DNA of 64,000 bases from Flavobacteriaceae bacterium (GTDB lineage: Bacteria > Bacteroidota > Bacteroidia > Flavobacteriales > Flavobacteriaceae), in NCBI GenBank assembly GCA_029243165.1, contig JAQWSN010000005.1, forward strand, positions 124,001 to 188,000, in the 5' to 3' direction. Positions within the stretch are counted from its first letter, which is position 1; each line of letters opens with the position of its first letter. The notes beneath the pieces are model-generated. The model did no database searches. It had not been told where the DNA came from and was given only the letters and a program-made list of their open reading frames with translations. Made by a program: the position numbers and the translations under genes. Positions 9,154 to 17,250 of this stretch are shown here, in pieces.

Positions 9154-9161
9154 TACTTTTG
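9154..9161 (+). promoter_or_regulatory. Bacteroidota -7 box (TACTTTTG) of the FabH-like gene
   Basis: Perfect TAnnTTTG match ending 11 bases before the ATG, implying a very short untranslated leader. Confidence 0.55.
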
Positions 9162-9172
9162 CCAAATACATT

Positions 9173-10228
9173 ATGAATATTAAAATAACAGGTAGCGGGT
9201 GTAGTATTCCTCACCACATTCAGTTAAATTCGAGTTTTTCAAGTAACTCTTTTTACGATGCTGAAGGTGCGCCCATCCAAAATCCAAACGAGGAAATCAT
9301 CGAAAAATTCAAAGCCATTACTGGAATTGAACAACGAAGATACATCAAGGACGAACAAACCGTGGCCGATATCGCTATTGAAGCAGCTCAACGTGCCATC
9401 GAAGATGCTCAACTGGATGCTGAAACTCTTGATTACATAATTGTAGCACATAATGTTGGCGATATTTCTTTAAACTCCAATCAGGTCAACACACTTCCTA
9501 GCCTTGCATCAAAAGTAAAAGCAGGTCTTAGAATCAAAAGTCCTAATTGTGTAGCTTATGACATTTTATTCGGCTGTCCGGGTTGGGTAGAAGGAGTGAT
9601 TCAAGCCAAAGCCTTTATCAAAGCAGGAATGGCAAAAAAATGCCTCGTTGTAGGTGCTGATACCCTGTCTCGAATTTTAGATCAAACCGATCGAGATTCC
9701 ATGATTTACGCAGACGGTGCTGGAGCAACTGTTATTGAAGAAGTGAATGGAAATGCTGGAATTTTATCTCATAAAACTGCAACATACACTTTCGAAGGTG
9801 AGGCAGATTACATATTTTACGGGCCTTCAAACGAAACTAGAAAAGGAACAAAATACATTAAAATGCAGGGACGTAAGGTTTACGAATTTGCTTTGAGTCA
9901 TGTCCCTGCTGCCATTAAAACTTGTCTGGATGAATCGGGAGAATCCATTGATGAGGTTAAAAAAATATTTATTCACCAAGCTAACCTTAAAATGGATGAT
10001 GCCATCATTAAGCGCTTGTATCGACTTTACAAAAAACCCATGCCCGAAGGAGTACTACCCATGAATATTCATGAGTTTGGCAACAGTTCTGTGGCTACCG
10101 TTCCTACCCTATTCGATCTAATTCGAAAAGAAAACTATGGAGGACACGAATTACACCAAGGTGATTTGATCCTTTTTGCCTCGGTTGGAGCTGGTATGAA
10201 CATCAATGCAATTGCCTACAGGATGTAG
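9173..10228 (+). CDS. 3-oxoacyl-ACP synthase III family protein (FabH-like)
   Basis: A 351-residue thiolase-fold condensing enzyme. The catalytic triad is visible: cysteine 135 in LFGCPGW, histidine in IHQAN, and asparagine in FGNSSVATVP. FabH enzymes condense an acyl-CoA with malonyl-ACP to start fatty acid synthesis, but bacteria often carry extra copies for special lipids or secondary products. The active-site context GCPGW differs slightly from the usual ACAGF/NAACAG, and no other fatty-acid gene is adjacent, so I would not call it the housekeeping FabH. It has its own promoter and stands alone. Confidence 0.85.
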   Translation: MNIKITGSGCSIPHHIQLNSSFSSNSFYDAEGAPIQNPNEEIIEKFKAITGIEQRRYIKDEQTVADIAIEAAQRAIEDAQLDAETLDYIIVAHNVGDISLNSNQVNTLPSLASKVKAGLRIKSPNCVAYDILFGCPGWVEGVIQAKAFIKAGMAKKCLVVGADTLSRILDQTDRDSMIYADGAGATVIEEVNGNAGILSHKTATYTFEGEADYIFYGPSNETRKGTKYIKMQGRKVYEFALSHVPAAIKTCLDESGESIDEVKKIFIHQANLKMDDAIIKRLYRLYKKPMPEGVLPMNIHEFGNSSVATVPTLFDLIRKENYGGHELHQGDLILFASVGAGMNINAIAYRM

Positions 10229-10272
10229 CTCATAAATTGCACTTCATAAAAGTATTTTTTAGTTAAAATTGC

Positions 10273-10280
10273 TACCTTTG
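10273..10280 (+). promoter_or_regulatory. Bacteroidota -7 box (TACCTTTG) of the mlaE-mlaF pair
   Basis: Perfect TAnnTTTG match seven bases before the start codon of the permease gene, so the transcript would be nearly leaderless. Confidence 0.5.
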
Positions 10281-10287
10281 ATAGGGT

Positions 10288-11025
10288 ATGAAAGTCCTTT
10301 CAAAAATTGGTAGATACTTCCTAATGCTTAAAAGTATTTTTGGAAAATTCACCAAATGGAAAATCCTAAAACAACTTATTCTAAAAGATATTGATACCCT
10401 TATCATTGGGTCGTTAGGAATTGTATCCTTCATCTCCTTTTTTGTTGGTGGGGTTGTATCGATTCAAACGGCTTTAAACCTTGAAAACCCATTACTCCCT
10501 AAAAACTTAATTGGTTTTGCCACTCGACAGTCTGTAATTTTAGAATTTGCACCCACATTCATTTCCATCATTATGGCAGGTAAAGTAGGTTCTTACATTA
10601 CTTCTAGCATAGGAACCATGCGTGTTACTGAGCAAATTGATGCACTAGAAGTTATGGGTATTAATACCTACAACTATCTTATTTTCCCTAAGATTGTTGC
10701 GCTATCTCTCTACCCTTTGGTCATCTGTATTTCTATGTTTTTGGGAGTTTTTGGAGGGTACATTGCCTGTGTTTATGGAGGATTTTCTTCCAGTAGCGAA
10801 TTTATTGAAGGCATTCAAATGGATTTTATTCCATTTCATATTACTTACGCATTTATCAAAACCGCATTCTTTTCTTTTATTTTAGCTACCATACCCTCGT
10901 ATCATGGCTACTTCATGACTGGGGGTGCTCTTGAAGTTGGTAAAGCCAGTACGGTATCTTTTGTTTGGACCAGTGTGGTTATCATTTTACTGAATTATTT
11001 AATCACTCAAATGCTGCTCACCTAG
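10288..11025 (+). CDS. MlaE/YrbE family ABC transporter permease
   Basis: A 245-residue inner-membrane permease with about five or six transmembrane helices and the MlaE-family core (FAPTFISIIMAGKVGS, then RVTEQIDALEVMGINTYNYL). In proteobacteria MlaE works with the ATPase MlaF and the MCE protein MlaD to move phospholipids between the outer and inner membranes. The ATPase follows three bases downstream. No MCE-domain partner is encoded in this window, so it is either elsewhere or the pair works with another subunit. Confidence 0.88.
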   Translation: MKVLSKIGRYFLMLKSIFGKFTKWKILKQLILKDIDTLIIGSLGIVSFISFFVGGVVSIQTALNLENPLLPKNLIGFATRQSVILEFAPTFISIIMAGKVGSYITSSIGTMRVTEQIDALEVMGINTYNYLIFPKIVALSLYPLVICISMFLGVFGGYIACVYGGFSSSSEFIEGIQMDFIPFHITYAFIKTAFFSFILATIPSYHGYFMTGGALEVGKASTVSFVWTSVVIILLNYLITQMLLT

Positions 11026-11028
11026 AAA

Positions 11029-11826
11029 ATGATCGAAGTACAAAACATAATAAAATCATTTGACGGAACTAAAGTTCTCAAGGGAATCTCTACCGTTTTT
11101 GAAAAGGGGAAAACGAATTTGATTATTGGCCAGAGTGGATCTGGTAAAACTGTTTTTTTAAAATGCCTATTGGGACTTTTTGAAACGGATCGTGGTAAAA
11201 TTCTTTTTGAAGGAAAAAGACTTAAAAAAATGTCGGTCCTGGAACGCTCAGTTTTAAGACAAGAAATGGGGATGGTATTCCAAGGAAGTGCATTATTTGA
11301 TTCAATGACTGTAGAGGAAAACATCATGTTTCCCATGCAAATGTTTACTCAAAAAATGGACGATGAAATCCGCGAGCAAGCCAATTTAGCAATCAAGCGA
11401 GTAAACCTGATCAATGCCAACGAAAAATATCCTGATGAAATTTCTGGCGGAATGAAAAAAAGGGTAGCTATTGCACGAGCAATAGTAATGAATCCCAAAT
11501 ATTTATTTTGTGATGAACCTAATTCAGGATTGGATCCAAAAACTGCCATACTGATTGACAACCTAATTCAAGAAATTACTGAAGAATACAATATTACAAC
11601 TGTAATCAATACTCACGACATGAATTCAGTAATGGAAATTGGCGAAAAAATTGTCTTTTTAAAGGACGGTTACAAATCTTGGGAGGGTACCAAAAATGAA
11701 ATCTTTAATACGGACAATGAGGCCGTTACTGATTTTGTCTATTCTTCAGACCTCTTTAAAAAAGTACGGGAAGTTTATCTCAAAAAAGAGAAAGAGGAGG
11801 AAGAAGATGGGATGACCTCTGCATGA
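11029..11826 (+). CDS. ABC transporter ATP-binding protein, MlaF type
   Basis: A 265-residue ATPase. Walker A is GQSGSGKT (residues 34-41), the signature is SGGMKKR (from residue 139) and Walker B is LFCDEPNSGLDP. The methionine in the signature and the NSGLDP D-loop fit the MlaF/Ttg2A lipid-transport group, matching its permease neighbour. The C-terminus is a charged tail (KKEKEEEEDG) whose codons overlap the convergent SprT-like gene by 52 bases. The tail is not part of the ATPase core and could be variable between relatives. Confidence 0.9.
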   Translation: MIEVQNIIKSFDGTKVLKGISTVFEKGKTNLIIGQSGSGKTVFLKCLLGLFETDRGKILFEGKRLKKMSVLERSVLRQEMGMVFQGSALFDSMTVEENIMFPMQMFTQKMDDEIREQANLAIKRVNLINANEKYPDEISGGMKKRVAIARAIVMNPKYLFCDEPNSGLDPKTAILIDNLIQEITEEYNITTVINTHDMNSVMEIGEKIVFLKDGYKSWEGTKNEIFNTDNEAVTDFVYSSDLFKKVREVYLKKEKEEEEDGMTSA

Positions 11827-12392
11827 GGACTGAAAAGATAAACCCTTCCACTAACCCGTTCTTCACATTCAAAGCGTATGCGACGTTTTTTGATCTTAAC
11901 AAATTCTCTGCCGTTTTCAAGTTGAAATTGCTGCCCGTCTGCTAGTTCAAATAAGGGAGTGGTTTTACTCGGTGGATCGTATTTTTTAAGTGCCATTACC
12001 AAGGCGAAGTCACGATCCGTACTTGCTTTGGGATTAATCATATGTGCTGCAAATAAGGAACATAAAGGTTCTGGAAAAATGCTTGGATTTAAAAACTCCA
12101 GTACCAAATTTTTGTACGCACTTTTCCATTCCTTGCCGTGAGGTCTGATCCGATAATGTGTAGCTTGTGAAACTTTAAAATGCGCTAATTCATGGAGTAA
12201 TGTAATTAGAAATCGGTAAGGATTTGGAGTAATATTCAATGTTATCAACGAAGTGCCGTTGTGCATCTTTCTAAAATCCCCGTGTTTGGTCTGACGTTTT
12301 TTGGTGATTTTGATCCTCAGCTTAGAGGTCTCAATAAGTTGCTTTACTTGAATTCTAGCTTCTTCAGGAACAAAAGTCAAAACATCCTCCAT
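11775..12392 (-). CDS. SprT-like zinc metalloprotease domain protein
   Basis: A 205-residue protein with the SprT zinc site: HELAH at residues 67-71 and a third histidine at H85 in RPHGKEWK. SprT-like domains in eukaryotes (SPRTN) cut DNA-crosslinked proteins; the bacterial role is poorly known. The C-terminus (PSSSSSFSFLR) lies antisense to the acidic tail of the MlaF-type gene. It starts five bases after the stop of the SDR gene on the same strand, so the two are probably co-transcribed. Confidence 0.88.
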   Translation of the reverse strand: MEDVLTFVPEEARIQVKQLIETSKLRIKITKKRQTKHGDFRKMHNGTSLITLNITPNPYRFLITLLHELAHFKVSQATHYRIRPHGKEWKSAYKNLVLEFLNPSIFPEPLCSLFAAHMINPKASTDRDFALVMALKKYDPPSKTTPLFELADGQQFQLENGREFVKIKKRRIRFECEERVSGRVYLFSPHAEVIPSSSSSFSFLR

Positions 12393-12397
12393 AGTTT

Positions 12398-13075
12398 TTA
12401 GGGTGTTGATGAGGAAATGGGTAAAACTTTTCCATTAAAAAATTGCTGTCCTTCGAGAGCAAATTTCAAAACATAAGAGGCCATTTCTTCCGCAGTGAGC
12501 GGTGCTTGAAAACCAGGAAAAGCTTGAGCCAACATTTCCGTTTGTACAGCACCTAGTGCTAAGGAATTGAAAGCAGGCCCTGAATTTTTGTACTCTTCTG
12601 CTAATAATTCTGTTAAAATATTGACCGCTGCTTTACTACTGCTGTATGCCGCCAATCCAGGGAATTTTGAACTTCCCCCGATACCTCCCATACTGCTGAT
12701 ATTAACCACATGACCTTCTTCTTTGATACAAGGTAAAAGCATTCGTGTCAAAGATGCCAAACCAAAAACATTCACACGATACACAGCCTCAAAATCTTCG
12801 GTTGTGGTTTCACTAAAAGGTTTGTTGATTAAAGCGCCTGCATTGTTTATCAAAGCATCGATTTGAACTCCCTCCTTTTTCAATCGAGAAGAAAAGTCTA
12901 TCACGGCCGCTTCGTCAATAAGGTCTAATGATACGGGATGAACGAGTTCTGTTTTAAGAACATTTTGAATGTTGCGTGAAAGCGCATAAACCCGATGACC
13001 GGATTGGGCTGCAAGATGAACCAGAGCATTACCAATACCCCGACCCACGCCTGTAATAACAAGTGTTTTGGACAT
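12398..13075 (-). CDS. SDR family oxidoreductase
   Basis: A 225-residue classical short-chain dehydrogenase with a Rossmann fold. Cofactor motif TGVGRGIG (residues 8-15), NNAG (77-80), catalytic serine in NISS (127-128) and YxxxK (Y144, K148) are all intact. The substrate cannot be read from sequence. The lack of an acidic residue after the second strand (ALSRN) suggests NADP(H) rather than NAD(H), which is inference. It precedes the SprT-like gene by five bases. Confidence 0.88.
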   Translation of the reverse strand: MSKTLVITGVGRGIGNALVHLAAQSGHRVYALSRNIQNVLKTELVHPVSLDLIDEAAVIDFSSRLKKEGVQIDALINNAGALINKPFSETTTEDFEAVYRVNVFGLASLTRMLLPCIKEEGHVVNISSMGGIGGSSKFPGLAAYSSSKAAVNILTELLAEEYKNSGPAFNSLALGAVQTEMLAQAFPGFQAPLTAEEMASYVLKFALEGQQFFNGKVLPISSSTP

Positions 13076-13152
13076 GGATTAAAGGTAAGAAAATTAATGT
13101 GTTTCTGATAAAGTTTCCAGACAGTAAAATCTAACTAAGTATCATTAAAAAA

Positions 13153-14739
13153 CTAAATCACCATCGTCAAAGGATTCTCGACAAAGCTTCTTAAGGTTTG
13201 TAAAAACTGAGCTCCTGTAGCTCCATCTACCACTCTGTGGTCACATGCTAAGGTCAATTTCATGGTATTTCCAACCACTATGGCTCCTTCTTTTACTACG
13301 GGTTTTTGAACAATTGCTCCTACGGATAAAATGGCACCATTAGGTTGGTTGATGATGGAGGTAAATTCTTGAATACCAAACATTCCCAAGTTAGAAATGG
13401 TAAACGTACTTCCATCCATTTCCTCTGGCTTTAACTTTTTATCTCGAGCTCGAACCGCATAGTCTTTTACGGCTGCACCAATTTGAGGAAGGCTTTGCTC
13501 ATCTGTAAATTTAACTACAGGAACAACCAAACCGTCTTCCACTGCAACAGCAACACCCACATGAACGTGATGGTGTTGTGTGATTTGATGATCTTCCCAT
13601 TTCGCATTGACTTGTGGATGCTGTTTCAGGGCAAGCGCAACCGCTTTAACCACGATATCATTAAACGAAATTTTTGTGTCAGGAATTGAATTGTATTGTG
13701 TTCGGAAGGCAATTGCATGATCCATGTCAAACTCTACTCCCAAATAATAATGAGGGGCTGAAAATTTTGATGCTGACAAACGTTTTGCGATGGTTTTTCG
13801 CATTTGAGAATTGGCTAGTTCTGTAACCGACTCCTTACCCCTAGGAGTAAAAGCCTGAACGCTGCCACCAGCTTGAGGTTGATAATTATCAATGTCTCTC
13901 TTAATAATTCTTCCTAGATCTCCAGAACCTTGAACTCTGGACAAATCGATTCCTTTTTCACTTGCTAATTTTTTAGCAAGAGGAGAAGCAACGATTCTAC
14001 CGTTTGAATTTGCAATTGGAGCGGTTACTGGTTTTGGAGCTTCTTTAACTTCAATTACCACTTCTACCTTTTCAGGAGCAGCCGGCTTAGCTGTAACTGG
14101 AGCAGAATTATTTTGTTCTTGGGCTGCTAAGACACCACTAATGTCCGTACCTTTTTTACCAATAATAGCAAGTACACTGTCAACGGGTGCAGATTCTCCT
14201 TCATTGAGACCAATATGCAACAAGGTTCCTTGATGAAAAGATTCAAATTCCATGGTGGCCTTATCGGTTTCAATTTCGGCTAAAATATCGCCTTCATTAA
14301 CTGCATCTCCTACTTTTTTGTTCCACTTGGCTACGGTTCCTTCTTCCATGGTATCACTCAATCGTGGCATGTTGATCACTTCAACTCCTTCAGGGATTTC
14401 GGCTGGAGCAACAACTGTCGCTTCAGCGTTAGATACAGTAACTTCCTCCTTCTGATCTTCAGCTTTATCCTCGGGAGAAATTAGAGCTGAAATGTCTTCG
14501 CCCTTCTGACCGATAATTGCTAACAAGGTATCTACAGGAGCCGTTCCTCCTTCTTGGATTCCGATATGGAGCAACTCTCCTTCGTTAAAAGACTCAAATT
14601 CCATGGTAGCTTTGTCTGTCTCTATTTCGGCAAGTATGTCACCCTCATTAACTGTGTCACCTACTTTTTTAAACCATTTTGCTACAGTACCTTCTTCCAT
14701 GGTATCACTTAACCTAGGCATGTTTATTATTTCAGCCAT
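13153..14739 (-). CDS. pdhC: Pyruvate dehydrogenase E2, dihydrolipoyllysine acetyltransferase
   Basis: A 528-residue core subunit of the pyruvate dehydrogenase complex, transferring the acetyl group from the lipoyl arm to CoA. It has two nearly identical lipoyl domains (lipoyl lysines K43 and K160, each in DKATMEF), proline/alanine-rich linkers, an E1/E3-binding domain around residues 248-285 and the catalytic domain with HRVVDG (H501, D505). Its ATG directly abuts the stop codon of pdhA, so the two are translated from one message. The E3 gene is not in the window. Confidence 0.96.
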   Translation of the reverse strand: MAEIINMPRLSDTMEEGTVAKWFKKVGDTVNEGDILAEIETDKATMEFESFNEGELLHIGIQEGGTAPVDTLLAIIGQKGEDISALISPEDKAEDQKEEVTVSNAEATVVAPAEIPEGVEVINMPRLSDTMEEGTVAKWNKKVGDAVNEGDILAEIETDKATMEFESFHQGTLLHIGLNEGESAPVDSVLAIIGKKGTDISGVLAAQEQNNSAPVTAKPAAPEKVEVVIEVKEAPKPVTAPIANSNGRIVASPLAKKLASEKGIDLSRVQGSGDLGRIIKRDIDNYQPQAGGSVQAFTPRGKESVTELANSQMRKTIAKRLSASKFSAPHYYLGVEFDMDHAIAFRTQYNSIPDTKISFNDIVVKAVALALKQHPQVNAKWEDHQITQHHHVHVGVAVAVEDGLVVPVVKFTDEQSLPQIGAAVKDYAVRARDKKLKPEEMDGSTFTISNLGMFGIQEFTSIINQPNGAILSVGAIVQKPVVKEGAIVVGNTMKLTLACDHRVVDGATGAQFLQTLRSFVENPLTMVI

Positions 14740-15741
14740 CTACTTTAATTTGTGTTTGATAAAAGGATAATCTTCTTGTTCATAGACCGCATCATACATC
14801 AGACTTAAATCTGGATAAGGCGAAGATTCAGCGAATTTTTCGCATTCGGCTACACGATCTTTTATGGATTTATCTACTACATCCAACTCTTTTTGAGTAG
14901 CGTATTTTTTTGATAAAATCACCTCTTTGACCTGGGTGATAGGATCTATTTTTCGGTACTCTGCAACCTCATCTTTGGTTCTGTAATGTTGTGCATCAGA
15001 CATAGAATGCCCTCGGTAACGGTAAGTTTTCATTTCAATAAACGAAGGTCCTCCCCCAGAACGAGCCAAACGAATTGCTTTGTCCATAGTTTTTGCTACC
15101 GCAACAGGATCCATTCCATCACAAGGTTCGCATGGCATGTCATAACCTAGACCTAATTTCCAGATTTCTTCTTGTGAAGCGGTTCTGGCTACTGAAGTCC
15201 CCATTGCATATCCATTATTTTCAACCACGAATACGACAGGCAACTGCCATAACATGGCCAAGTTTAGGGTTTCGTGAAGCGAACCTTGACGTGCTGCACC
15301 ATCTCCTAAAAAACATAGGGTAACATTGTCCCGTTCAAAATATTTATCTCCAAAAGCCATTCCTGCTCCTAGCGGAATTTGACCACCAACAATACCGTGA
15401 CCCCCATGAAATTTAAATTCTTTTGAAAATATGTGCATGGATCCTCCAAGACCTTGGGACGTTCCAGTGGCTTTTCCATAAAGTTCTGCCATCACACGTT
15501 TGGGATCAACGCCCATTCCTATGGGCTGGACATGATTTCTGTAAGCGGTAATCATCCGATCCTTTCCAAGCTCCATTGCGTGAAGAGAACCCGCTAATAC
15601 TGCTTCTTGGCCGTTGTACAAATGTAAAAACCCACGAACTTTTTGCTGAATGTAGACTGCGGCAAGTTTATCTTCAAACTTTCTCCAGAAAAGCATGTTT
15701 TCATACCAATCCAAGTAAGTTTGTTTTGTTATTTTCTTCAT
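14740..15741 (-). CDS. pdhA: Pyruvate dehydrogenase E1 component, alpha subunit
   Basis: A 333-residue thiamine-diphosphate subunit of pyruvate dehydrogenase. The TPP motif runs from GDGAARQG to VVENNGYAMG, and the phosphorylation-loop region (YRYRGHSMSDAQHYR) is conserved. It is the alpha chain only; the beta chain is absent here, and in flavobacteria it is commonly encoded apart from pdhA-pdhC. The zero-base junction to pdhC supports coupled synthesis of E1-alpha and E2. Confidence 0.95.
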   Translation of the reverse strand: MKKITKQTYLDWYENMLFWRKFEDKLAAVYIQQKVRGFLHLYNGQEAVLAGSLHAMELGKDRMITAYRNHVQPIGMGVDPKRVMAELYGKATGTSQGLGGSMHIFSKEFKFHGGHGIVGGQIPLGAGMAFGDKYFERDNVTLCFLGDGAARQGSLHETLNLAMLWQLPVVFVVENNGYAMGTSVARTASQEEIWKLGLGYDMPCEPCDGMDPVAVAKTMDKAIRLARSGGGPSFIEMKTYRYRGHSMSDAQHYRTKDEVAEYRKIDPITQVKEVILSKKYATQKELDVVDKSIKDRVAECEKFAESSPYPDLSLMYDAVYEQEDYPFIKHKLK

Positions 15742-15841
15742 AAAATCCTAATAAATAGTCCCAATTATTGAGTGCAAAATTACTGATTTCTATCCTTAAG
15801 GTGAAATATTCCTAGCAATTTATTCATCTGGGTTCAACAGA

Positions 15842-17020
15842 TTATCGAATGACAACTTCGTCAGAAGATTCAGGGGCGGGGGTTTCCAAATCTAAAGTCA
15901 ATGAAAAACGGATGGTGTTTTCTAAAGGATTACGAACGTTAGAGGTAGAAAATAAATAAGAGATATCAACATCCATAAAATTTAAATCAAAACCAGCACC
16001 AAGGGTTAAATAACGACGCGATCCTTTATTTTGACTTTCATTAAAATATCCTGTTCTTAAAGAAAATACATCCTGAAACAAGTACTCTAATCCTAGGGCC
16101 ATTGTAATTTCACTTAGTTCTTCTGACAATCCATTCGGAGCGTCGCTAAATGAAGTAAAAATTCCTTTGATAAAATCAATATCGGGTTGGCGGTATCCGA
16201 GCATTGCTCCATCGTCTCCATAAACAGCAACCGGGGTGGGAACTAAAAGTTTATTAAACTCGGTGTAAATTCCCAAACTGTTTTTATCGTCAAAAAGTAA
16301 ATCCAAACCAAAACCCATTTTTAAATTAGTAGGAATAAAGCTTTTTCGGCCACCTACATCGTAATTGAGTCGAGGACCAATATTGGAAATATTGATTCCA
16401 CTTCTAAATAGAGCACTATTTTTTCCTAAATCAAAAGGATTGCTTTGGTAATACCCTGCAATGTCTATTCCGAGTGTATTTGCTGAGGAAGTGTCCGCAT
16501 CCGATGCAATTTTCAAGTCGGATCGGATGTACCTTCCCCCAACAGCCATCGAAAATTGTTCACTTAATTTCAGTGCGTAAGACAAGTCTAATGTGAGTTC
16601 TGAGGGGCGCTCTTGCCCTTGATCTACAATGGACCCAGCAACAAATTCATTAAATTGAATATTTCCTAAACTAAAATATTTAAGACTTGTTGCCCAAGAA
16701 CTTCGATCGTTCAGTTTTTTGTAAAACGTAAGATTGCCCAGGAAAATGTCGTCTACCAACTTACTAAGATATGGGGTGTAACTTATTCCAATACCCTTTT
16801 CTGAAGATGCAAAGGCATATTTAGCAGGATTCCATTGCTGAGAGTAAGCATCCGCTGGGGTGGCTACACCAAGCTCTCCCATTCCAGCTGATCTTGCATC
16901 TGGTGTAATCATTAAAAAAGGGACTCCAGTTGTAATTACACGATTTGAGTTCTGCCCAAAAGATAGCATGGTTATCAGGGTGCAGGAAAACAAAAAAAGC
17001 TTTTTAGACCAACGCTCCAT
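15842..17020 (-). CDS. porV: Type IX secretion outer-membrane protein PorV
   Basis: A 392-residue FadL-type barrel protein of the type IX secretion system. A signal peptide ends at LSFGQ; the family opening is VPFLMITPDARSAGMGELGVAT, followed by WNPAKYAF, both highly conserved in PorV. PorV binds the C-terminal domain of cargo at the translocon and shuttles it to the sortase PorU. It lies divergent to gldJ, as in related genomes, but porU, which I recall as lying between them in Flavobacterium johnsoniae, is missing from this spot. Confidence 0.92.
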   Translation of the reverse strand: MERWSKKLFLFSCTLITMLSFGQNSNRVITTGVPFLMITPDARSAGMGELGVATPADAYSQQWNPAKYAFASSEKGIGISYTPYLSKLVDDIFLGNLTFYKKLNDRSSWATSLKYFSLGNIQFNEFVAGSIVDQGQERPSELTLDLSYALKLSEQFSMAVGGRYIRSDLKIASDADTSSANTLGIDIAGYYQSNPFDLGKNSALFRSGINISNIGPRLNYDVGGRKSFIPTNLKMGFGLDLLFDDKNSLGIYTEFNKLLVPTPVAVYGDDGAMLGYRQPDIDFIKGIFTSFSDAPNGLSEELSEITMALGLEYLFQDVFSLRTGYFNESQNKGSRRYLTLGAGFDLNFMDVDISYLFSTSNVRNPLENTIRFSLTLDLETPAPESSDEVVIR

Positions 17021-17250
17021 GTTTGATAAAATTCTTGATAATTACGACCAAATGTTTATTAATGTTAACGTGTATTAGTGCAATTTCTTGTTTAAGAATT
17101 AATTTTTTTATTTTTCTGTTAGCTGTGACAATATTTTTTGAGTAAAAGCGTTGAGTATTGTGTTAAGTAAATTTAATTGAAATGCAATTCTTTCTAAAGA
17201 AAACGATTATTTGTATATTGCATAATGTTTTGAAAATAACATCGAACTAT

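Noticed and set aside
13153-14739. Internal duplication in pdhC considered as a recent repeat
   Set aside because: It is the normal presence of two lipoyl domains in this enzyme.
17182-17250. N-terminal extension of GldJ from the upstream ATG
   Set aside because: It would place 23 residues before a proper lipoprotein signal; the ATG at 17251 gives the expected lipobox position.
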